DNA of 9,331 bases, taken from an uncultured Treponema sp. GTDB lineage: Bacteria > Spirochaetota > Spirochaetia > Treponematales > Treponemataceae. Shown here piece after piece: positions 1 through 4,940 of the stretch (positions within the stretch are counted from its first letter, which is position 1; each line of letters begins with the position of its first letter). The translations under genes and the position numbers were made by a program. The notes under the pieces are model-generated. The model saw only the letters and a program-made list of their open reading frames with translations, was not told where the DNA came from and did no database searches. The stretch covers positions 1 to 9,331 of the forward strand of contig CAJPPE010000042.1 in the NCBI GenBank assembly GCA_905372345.1, written 5' to 3'.

Positions 1-550
1 TCAATATGTTTTCAAGCTTTTTGCCGTAATTCGGGTCTGCAGCCCAAGTTCCGGCAAGCCCGTAAATTGTAGGAGCTTTCCCCTTAGGATTAACATATTT
101 GTATCGCGGATCAGCCGGCGGACGGACAAGAGGCTTAGCCGTAGCATAGGCTTTTAAGTGCTGAACATGGGCCAAAACTCCCGTCTTTTCACTTGGAAAA
201 CTTTCTCCTTTTTTTCCGTCCCCGAGTGAACCAAGCCCGCAAAAATTATTCATCTCCTCGCTTACCAAACCGCCGAAACGCAAAAAACCCGTTTCCAAAC
301 ACATTTGCGAAAAAGCAATATCCGAATTTATTCCTTCCGTCTCTGATTCTTCTATATAAAACTGAGCCAGCCGTTTTACCTTCGCCCTATCGGCCTTGGG
401 GTTTTGGCTCATAAAAAAACCGGTTAAATCCTCAGCCGAGCATCTGCCTCGGCTTTCTATTAAATGCGGAGGCCTCACAAAAAAACTCAAACAAGAAAAA
501 AACAAAAACGATAAACCGAAAATAAAGATATAAAAAATCCGCTTTCTCAT
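1..550 (-). CDS. Glucosaminidase-domain lipoprotein (peptidoglycan hydrolase), C-terminus cut by window edge
   Basis: The frame is open from an ATG at 550 to the window edge (183 codons, no stop). Residues 1-20 form a basic then strongly hydrophobic leader ending FLFFSC, a permissive spirochaetal lipobox with C20 as the likely lipidated residue, so the protein is probably membrane-anchored and faces the periplasm. Residues about 60-140 match the glucosaminidase (PF01832-like) pattern: EGINSDIAFSQMCLETGFLRFGG, with E86 of ETG the likely catalytic acid, then an NNFCGLG turn and GVLAHVQHLKAYA. The family cleaves the glycan backbone of peptidoglycan. GLAGTWAADPNYGKKL near the visible end is also typical of the domain, so only a short tail should be missing. 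The start lacks a good Shine-Dalgarno, but a stop lies eight codons upstream in frame (575-577), and no better start exists between. It is divergent from the gene at 678 and probably a host gene. Confidence 0.85.
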   Translation of the reverse strand, partial: MRKRIFYIFIFGLSFLFFSCLSFFVRPPHLIESRGRCSAEDLTGFFMSQNPKADRAKVKRLAQFYIEESETEGINSDIAFSQMCLETGFLRFGGLVSEEMNNFCGLGSLGDGKKGESFPSEKTGVLAHVQHLKAYATAKPLVRPPADPRYKYVNPKGKAPTIYGLAGTWAADPNYGKKLENIL

Positions 551-625
551 AGCTATAGTTTCGGAGAAAATAAATTAGACTTGAATTAGACAGAAAGCGG
601 TAAAATTTTCTTGACAAATACCTAC

Positions 626-651
626 TTGACTTTATTCTTTTTTTTTATAAT
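626..651 (+). promoter_or_regulatory. Probable sigma70-type promoter of the 678-1490 gene
   Basis: There is a perfect TATAAT -10 box at 646-651. The nearest -35 candidate is TTGACT at 626-631, with a short spacer of 14 bases made mostly of T. A perfect TTGACA lies further up at 611-616 but is 29 bases away, too far to pair with this -10. Transcription would start near 658, just ahead of a consensus AGGAGG at 666-671 that sits 6 bases before the ATG. The -10 and ribosome site are strong; the -35 pairing is uncertain. Confidence 0.45.
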
Positions 652-677
652 TCCTCAACTTTTTTAGGAGGTTTTAT

Positions 678-1490
678 ATGAAAAAGTTTTTTTTGTCAAT
701 GCTATTTTTAGCTGTACTGTCGAGCTCAGTGTTTGCCGGTGATTATTGGAGTAAAGAAAACTGGTACAAGATTTGGGAGCCTATTTCTATAGGATATTCT
801 AACATTCAACAAAGAGGTACGACGACTATGAAGGTGAACGGTGCCGCTGAAGCAGCGGTGTTAACTGCTCTTGGTCTCCCGACTGAAATCAAGGATTCTT
901 GGACACTTTCCATGAATAACTTTGTGGTTTCGCCTCTTTTGAATTACGGAATGATGAGAAAAGACAAGGGGTTCTTCTTTATGTCAGAACTGCAAGGCGG
1001 AGTCGGTAATGCAAACTTAAAATTTGAAAAAGGCGATGAGCTTATTAAAAGGCTTAACATGGAGCATACAACAGGAATAGCTTTTAATACCTCAGTAGCT
1101 TGTCTTTTTGGTTATTCTCTTTCACCGATAAATAACCTTTACCTTTCGTTTGCTTCAGGTTTTTCGGGAGATTTCTTTATTGCATATATGGCATATGAGA
1201 AGACTATAGCCGGTGCGACTGTTAAATACGAAAAGTTTCACGTTGACATGCCTATCGGCATCCCATTTGATGTTTCCGTGAGGTATTATTTTTCCAAGAA
1301 GATTGGACTGGTTTTTGGTTTGCAGGACACGGTATTATTTTCGCTCAATAAGCTCCTTGATATCGGTGCAACATTCCAAGTAAAAGGAAAAGTCGGCGGA
1401 GAAGAAAAAGAGTTATTTAAAAGTAACGAGTATAATACTTCGATCGGTAATAAATTTACCGTGAAGTTAGGACTCAGCACACGTTGGTAA
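678..1490 (+). CDS. Exported protein, predicted outer-membrane beta-barrel, function unknown
   Basis: This 270-residue protein starts at an ATG six bases after a consensus AGGAGG. Residues 1-20 are a classic signal peptide (MKK, hydrophobic core, then SVFA before GDYW), probably cut after A20 by signal peptidase I. There is no lipobox. The mature part has no further long hydrophobic helix. It shows alternating polar and hydrophobic stretches rich in aromatic and glycine residues, such as VACLFGYSLSPINNLYLSFASG and IGLVFGLQDTVLF, and ends in an aromatic residue (STRW). This is the look of a small outer-membrane beta-barrel. I do not recognise a named family. It carries its own promoter and is divergent from the glucosaminidase gene. 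No other intact gene follows it, so it is probably monocistronic. The gene call is firm; the barrel assignment is an inference from composition. Confidence 0.85.
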   Translation: MKKFFLSMLFLAVLSSSVFAGDYWSKENWYKIWEPISIGYSNIQQRGTTTMKVNGAAEAAVLTALGLPTEIKDSWTLSMNNFVVSPLLNYGMMRKDKGFFFMSELQGGVGNANLKFEKGDELIKRLNMEHTTGIAFNTSVACLFGYSLSPINNLYLSFASGFSGDFFIAYMAYEKTIAGATVKYEKFHVDMPIGIPFDVSVRYYFSKKIGLVFGLQDTVLFSLNKLLDIGATFQVKGKVGGEEKELFKSNEYNTSIGNKFTVKLGLSTRW

Positions 1491-1510
1491 GACACCTTTT
1501 CGAAAACATA

Positions 1511-1558
1511 TTACAAGGTTTAAAGTTTCGTTTGTTACATAAATTTTAAGCCTTGTAA
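1511..1558. repeat. Long inverted repeat forming an 18-bp hairpin
   Basis: The left arm at 1511-1528 (TTACAAGGTTTAAAGTTT) pairs with the right arm at 1541-1558 (AAATTTTAAGCCTTGTAA) over 18 positions, with two G-T pairs and a 12-base loop. It starts 20 bases after the stop of the 678-1490 gene. Neither side is followed by a run of T, so it is not a classic intrinsic terminator. It could shape the 3' end of that mRNA, or be the edge of a small repeat element. Confidence 0.6.
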
Positions 1559-1643
1559 ATACCCGCTCCCATCCCGAACACAAAAGCGCAGCTCGGTTTT
1601 TACCATAGAGGTTCTCTGCGGAATCCTTACACCCGATTCGGAA

Positions 1644-1859
1644 ACTTGTGAAATTGCAGCCTCTCTTTTACATAGTCCCAAAATTCTTTTTTTGGATGAA
1701 CCTACAATCGGGCTTGATGCTATTTCAAAATTGACGGTTAGAAAATTTATTTCGGAACTGAACAAAAAAAATAAAACGACTATTATTTTAACAACCCACG
1801 ATATGCAGGATATCGAAGCAATTACCGAGCGTATTATTTTAATAGACAAATGCAAAAAT
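1644..1859 (+). pseudogene. Fragment of an ABC transporter ATP-binding protein
   Basis: About 70 codons match the second half of an ABC ATPase nucleotide-binding domain: CEIAASLLHSPKILFLDEP carries Walker B with its catalytic Glu (LFLDEP), GLDAIS is the D-loop, and TTIILTTHDMQDIEAITERI contains the switch His. Walker A, the Q-loop and the LSGGQ-type signature are missing. The frame is open from 1524 to 1922, but the residues before TCEIAAS and after IILIDK do not resemble an ABC protein, so both ends look like junctions with unrelated DNA. The relatives I would expect are exporters of the ABC-2/NatA type. An intact domain needs roughly 200 or more residues, so this remnant cannot bind ATP alone. 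There is no membrane partner next to it. It is probably a decayed host gene left near the prophage edge. Confidence 0.8.
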
Positions 1860-1980
1860 CCGGCTCTTAAAAGTATTGCATATAGCGACGGGGATTTAAG
1901 GGTCCGCTTACCTATCAAATAAAATGATGAAATAGCGGCAATCTTGTAAACGAGGTTAAAAGATTTAAAGTTTAAAAATC

Positions 1981-2009
1981 AAGAGGAATAAAATTTCCTC
2001 TTTTTTTTT
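1981..2009 (+). terminator. Intrinsic transcription terminator, rightward
   Basis: A perfect 8-bp stem (AAGAGGAA at 1981-1988, TTCCTCTT at 1995-2002) with a six-base loop runs straight into an unbroken run of T at 2001-2009. This is a textbook rho-independent terminator on the plus strand. It closes transcription coming from the 678-1490 gene and the ABC remnant and separates them from the opposing prophage genes. Confidence 0.85.
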
Positions 2010-2154
2010 GTTGTAACGGCGCGCAAAAAATGGCAAAATTGTGCATTTAGTTTGGCAAAATAGCGTGTTTTTTTATGTTTTATACTGTTTTTTCGTGCAG
2101 AATAAGAGCGTTCTATAAGTTATTAAAAACCTATAGAACACTTTTTATATTTAG
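2010..2154. other. Gene-free stretch, likely prophage/host boundary
   Basis: No coding frame is convincing here. Two direct copies of TGGCAAAAT start 22 bases apart (2031-2039 and 2053-2061). At 2110-2139 an interrupted hairpin pairs GTTCTATA with TATAGAAC and an inner GTT with AAC, followed by a short T run (2142-2146) on the plus strand. The stretch lies between a rightward terminator of host-like genes and the 3' end of the leftward phage genes, so an attachment site may be here. The other prophage end is outside the window, so no att repeat can be shown. Confidence 0.4.
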
Positions 2155-2966
2155 TTATAATAGCCGAACATTATTTTCAATAATCCCTATGGGATAGTTT
2201 GTTGTAATAACTTCTATCTTTGATAGAGTTTTGCCCGTTTGAGCGGTCATAGCTTTAGCCATTTTGAACTCCACTTGAGACCAACCGATTTTTTTTACAA
2301 ATTCATTCAAAGTCTTATTGCGATAAGAACTCAATAAAAATCTACCTTCAATATTGACCAATTCTTCAAGTAGAGCATTAAAATCTTCTTGGCTATAACC
2401 ATCGTAATGACCTTGATCAGCTCCAACATAAGGTGGATCGAGATAGAAAAAGGTGTCTGAACTATCTCTTGATCTTATTATCTTCAGAGCATCACAGCAC
2501 TCAATTTGGACATCTTGAATACGCATTGAAAGTTCTTCAGTAAAAGCATTCCGCTTATTAGCAAGAGTTTTTGTACTTGATCCTTTTTTATCATAGCCAA
2601 ATCCGGCTGTAAGATTACAGCCAAAAGAACCATTCGCCAACATCCATATTGCCCAAGCCCTTTTTATGCGGTCAAACATCTCAGGGTTGTCATAGATGAC
2701 TTGAGCATGTTTATGAAGTTTACGGCTGTGTAGGCTTATAGCAACTTCCGATTGCAATGCTGTAAAATCTCTCTTTAAGACTTCATAAAAATTAACGATT
2801 TCAGAATTGATATCGTTGATGATTTCAGACTGTGATTTAGGCTTTGCAAAAAAACTGCTGCCCCGCCTATAAAAGGTTCACAGTAAATCCTATGCTCAGG
2901 AATAAGAGATACGATCTTGGAAGCAAGCTGTTGTTTGCCTCCATAATAAGTCAATGGTGTTTTCAT
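2155..2966 (-). pseudogene. D12-class adenine-N6 DNA methyltransferase (Dam-like), split by a one-base frameshift
   Basis: Two consecutive frames give one methyltransferase. The first starts at ATG 2966 (AGGAGG at 2973-2978) and has TYYGGK near the N-terminus and EPFIGGAAVF, the S-adenosylmethionine-binding motif. The second frame, continuing to 2155, has the catalytic motif as FYLDPPY, at about residues 177-180 of the joined protein for DPPY. The frames meet at a run of seven A (2848-2854, T on the coding strand). One more T gives an uninterrupted 270-residue protein of normal Dam length, with INDINSEIVNFYEVLK across the join. As written, frame one ends at 63 residues and separates the cofactor motif from the catalytic one, so neither piece should be active alone. 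Slippage, phase variation or a read error could explain it. Phage methylases of this class usually methylate adenine, often in GATC, to protect phage DNA or alter host expression. Only weak promoter-like boxes precede it, so it may rely on readthrough from the tail operon. Confidence 0.85.
2848..2854 (-). repeat. Homopolymer tract (T7 on coding strand) at the methylase frameshift
   Basis: Seven identical bases lie exactly where the methyltransferase reading frame breaks. In the upstream frame the codons are GTT TTT TTG, so the stretch T TTT TTG fits the X XXY YYZ slippery pattern. A -1 ribosomal slip, or one extra T added by polymerase slippage, puts translation into the downstream frame. Confidence 0.7.
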
Positions 2967-3033
2967 AACACGCCTCCTAAAATATAAAATTTAAGGGCTT
3001 AATCAAGAGACAAAAATAACCGATACTTTTATT

Positions 3034-3116
3034 ACCTATGCGCTTAGGTCGGGTGAAAGCCGGTTATCCGGTAAGTGCAGACAACACTTGTCGGCGTGGA
3101 CTGGACGCCGATTTTT
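3034..3116 (+). ncRNA. Candidate structured RNA: four consecutive hairpins ending in a terminator-like stem
   Basis: On the plus strand four perfect hairpins follow each other: ACCTA/TAGGT (3034-3049), CCGG/CCGG around TTAT (3060-3071), AAGTG/CACTT (3073-3089) and TCGGCGT/ACGCCGA (3091-3111), the last followed by TTTTT. The stretch is richer in G and C than its surroundings and fills most of the gap between the LRR gene and the methylase. It matches no riboswitch or ribozyme core that I recognise; hammerhead and twister core motifs are absent. It may be a short plus-strand RNA antisense to tail-operon readthrough, or simply 3'-untranslated structure of the LRR mRNA. No convincing plus-strand promoter was seen. 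Confidence 0.35.
3091..3116 (+). terminator. Terminator-like hairpin on the plus strand
   Basis: A perfect 7-bp GC-rich stem with a seven-base loop (GGACTGG) is followed by five T at 3112-3116. On the minus strand, where the flanking genes are read, the stem is not followed by a T run, so it would not act as an intrinsic terminator for the LRR gene. Its direction therefore fits a plus-strand transcript. Confidence 0.45.
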
Positions 3117-3124
3117 GCCCGTTA

Positions 3125-4081
3125 TTAAATCAAATTACCATCGATTTCAGAATTTTTATAAAACCTCCACCCTCTTGCCTTTGCTCCATTAAAAGCCCCT
3201 ACCAGCTCAGGTGGGCGGGTAAAATCTTTATAGTTGTTATCATTGTGCTTGTACACAACAGCTTGTCCGTTTTCGTTTTGAAGTAGACTATTAAATATTT
3301 CTTTAAAAGCTTGAGCAGAAAGTTGATTACTGTAACAGTAGAGATAGTAGAAATTATTCAATCCCTGGACATTAAGGCTTGTAAGTTGATTACTGTAGCA
3401 GGCGAGAGTTTGCAAATTATTCAATCCCTGGACATCAAGGCTTGTAAGTTGATTACTGTAGCAGTAGAGATAGTATAAATTATTCAATCCCTGGACATTA
3501 AGGCTTGTAAGTTGATTACTGTAGCAGTAGAGATAGTATAAATTATTCAATCCCTGGACATTAAGGTTTGTAAGCTGATTACTGCTGCAGGCGAGATAGT
3601 ATAAATTATTCAATCCCTGGACATTAAGGCTTGTAAGTTGATTACCGGAGCAGCTGAGAGATTGCAAATTATTCAATCCCTGGACATTAAGGCTTGTAAG
3701 CTGATTACTGTAGCAGTCGAGATAGTGTAAATTATTCAATCCCTGGACATTAAGGCTTGTAAGTTGATTACTGCTGCAGTCGAGAGAAGTAATATCTTTC
3801 CCTTTAATTATAACATCCTCATTTTTATTAGGAATAGAAATACTAGTTTTCTGATCATTATTTAGAACTCCTATCTTGTTCCCTGCATTCCAGACTTCAC
3901 ATAGACTGAGGTCTTTCGTTTGTACTTTTATGGTTATGGAATCTTGTAAAGTCCGCATTGTAATAGTGTTTCCTTGTAAATTCGTTTTTTCAAAAACGGT
4001 AACACCGTTTACAATCACCTTATTTAAATCAATCCCGTTAAATTTAACATTTTTAATTTCGGTTCCGTTTACTTTAAGCAT
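3125..4081 (-). CDS. Leucine-rich-repeat protein with a phage-tail-type N-terminus (candidate receptor-binding or adhesin protein)
   Basis: The protein has 318 residues. Residues 1-33 carry three short beta repeats, LKVNGTEIKN, VKFNGIDLNK and VIVNGVTVFE, a pattern common at the start of phage tail and fibre proteins. Residues about 98-255 are leucine-rich repeats: a half repeat, then seven 21-residue units of the form SLNVQGLNNLYYLYCYSNQLT, with Cys in the buried LxxLxCxxNxL position as in Bacteroidetes and Treponema repeats. A non-repeat cap follows (AQAFKEIFNSLL to FNGAKARGWRFYKNSEIDG). There is no signal peptide, which argues against a secreted host adhesin and for a virion part. It starts 11 bases after the tail fibre stop with AGAGGT ahead of the ATG, so it is co-transcribed with the tail genes. 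I infer a tail-tip or fibre-associated protein that binds a surface ligand. A lysogeny-expressed protein is the alternative. Confidence 0.85.
   Translation of the reverse strand: MLKVNGTEIKNVKFNGIDLNKVIVNGVTVFEKTNLQGNTITMRTLQDSITIKVQTKDLSLCEVWNAGNKIGVLNNDQKTSISIPNKNEDVIIKGKDITSLDCSSNQLTSLNVQGLNNLHYLDCYSNQLTSLNVQGLNNLQSLSCSGNQLTSLNVQGLNNLYYLACSSNQLTNLNVQGLNNLYYLYCYSNQLTSLNVQGLNNLYYLYCYSNQLTSLDVQGLNNLQTLACYSNQLTSLNVQGLNNFYYLYCYSNQLSAQAFKEIFNSLLQNENGQAVVYKHNDNNYKDFTRPPELVGAFNGAKARGWRFYKNSEIDGNLI
3317..3757 (-). repeat. Seven tandem 63-bp repeats encoding LRR units
   Basis: The repeat array codes for seven full 21-residue leucine-rich units. Identity is high at DNA level: the copies at 3451-3513 and 3514-3576 differ at only two of 63 positions. 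The units vary mainly in the codons around the exposed residues (HYLDC, QSLSC, YYLAC, YYLYC, QTLAC). Such an array can gain or lose units by recombination or polymerase slippage without breaking the frame. Confidence 0.9.
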
Positions 4082-4092
4082 AGTTTTACCTC

Positions 4093-4929
4093 TTATATCG
4101 TAATTTCTAATGTTGTACCGGTTAATTTAAAAGAAGCTTTTGCAACAAATTTTTCATCCGTTTCTTGCTTTATGTAGCGGTTTGCAAGAGCTGCGTTGAC
4201 GGCTGTTATGCCGTCTTTGTTTTCGGTAAGAGCATCAGCGAGTTCTTTTAATGTGTTTAAGGCATCGGGAGCATTGTCAATAAGTTCTTCTATTTTGGTA
4301 TTAAATTGATGAGTTAGTTCATTTTTTGCTTCTTTTAGCTTGGCGGACATTTCTCTTTTTGCATTGCTAATTTGATTTTTTGTTTGAGCAAAAGTTGTTA
4401 GATCGTTATCGTTTTGAGCATCTGAAGCTTTTAATGTACCGGAGTCTGTACGAAGAGCAATTGAATTATTAACAATACTTTCAGTTGCGGCATGGGCCGT
4501 GGTTTCGTTAATATGCTTTGCCATTTTTTTTGATAAATTTTCGACTTTCCCGGAAATTTCTTGAGAAGTTTGAAGAATCTCATCGACATTATCCAAAAAC
4601 TTATTAAAGGCATCAGCAGAGACAAAGTCTCCATAGGAGTGATAGTCTATATAAACGCCAGGGAACGATTTTAAAAATAGAATAGCTCTGTAACAATCTT
4701 TATTTGATTGTTCCGAAGCAATAGAATCCAAAATATTATACTCATAGTCAAGGCCGAGGACTAATCTTTTCGTTTTAGAAATATCTTCAAAAACAGAAAG
4801 AGATTCAGCAAAATAAATGCTATGCTCAACATAGTAAGGATTATTAGGAACAATATTTGATATTTTTTCTCCTCGAATATAATTTTCGGGATTTTCCATA
4901 AAAAGGTCTGCATTTAAAAATTTATTCAT
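4093..4929 (-). CDS. Phage tail fibre protein
   Basis: This 278-residue protein follows the hub gene by 11 bases; its AAGGAG overlaps the hub stop codon. The N-terminal half (1-110) is globular and rich in aromatics and probably attaches the fibre to the tail. Residues 111-215 are a helical, coiled-coil-like shaft. It includes HINETTAHAATESIVNNSIAL at 139-159, which recalls the AH-AT spacer repeats of tail fibres. Residues 216-250 read IEELIDNAPDALNTLKELADAL then VNAALANRY, a hallmark of phage tail fibres (the NAPDALNTLKELADAL collar repeat). The protein ends soon after in FVAKASFKLTGTTLEITI, without a large receptor-binding tip. Binding specificity may therefore lie in the next gene, the LRR protein. 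I infer a trimeric fibre from the family. Confidence 0.85.
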   Translation of the reverse strand: MNKFLNADLFMENPENYIRGEKISNIVPNNPYYVEHSIYFAESLSVFEDISKTKRLVLGLDYEYNILDSIASEQSNKDCYRAILFLKSFPGVYIDYHSYGDFVSADAFNKFLDNVDEILQTSQEISGKVENLSKKMAKHINETTAHAATESIVNNSIALRTDSGTLKASDAQNDNDLTTFAQTKNQISNAKREMSAKLKEAKNELTHQFNTKIEELIDNAPDALNTLKELADALTENKDGITAVNAALANRYIKQETDEKFVAKASFKLTGTTLEITI

Positions 4930-4940
4930 TTTTAATCTCC

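Noticed and set aside
193..414. Plus-strand open frame of 73 codons
   Set aside because: It lies fully inside the glucosaminidase lipoprotein gene on the other strand, whose motifs are clear.
1535..1918. Minus-strand open frame of 127 codons
   Set aside because: It is the reverse of the ABC ATPase fragment; the plus strand shows Walker B and switch His, the minus strand shows no known motif.
2110..2146. Terminator for the methylase gene
   Set aside because: The T run is on the plus strand, while the methylase is read leftwards; on the minus strand the hairpin is not followed by a proper T tract.
3034..3116. Hammerhead or twister ribozyme, or tRNA
   Set aside because: Neither strand contains the CUGAUGA core or a twister-like core, and no T-arm or anticodon-arm geometry of a tRNA is present.
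3038..3286. Plus-strand open frame of 82 codons
   Set aside because: It overlaps the end of the LRR gene and the hairpin element, has no ribosome site and no protein-like pattern.
3317..3757. Regularly spaced repeats that could be taken for a CRISPR array
   Set aside because: The repeats are directly adjacent 63-bp units in one open frame that encode LRR units; there are no unique spacers.
3000..4100. Diversity-generating retroelement with the LRR gene as variable protein and the hairpins as its GC-rich stem
   Set aside because: No reverse transcriptase or template repeat is in the window, and variation lies in tandem repeats, not in adenine-biased positions of a C-terminal variable region.
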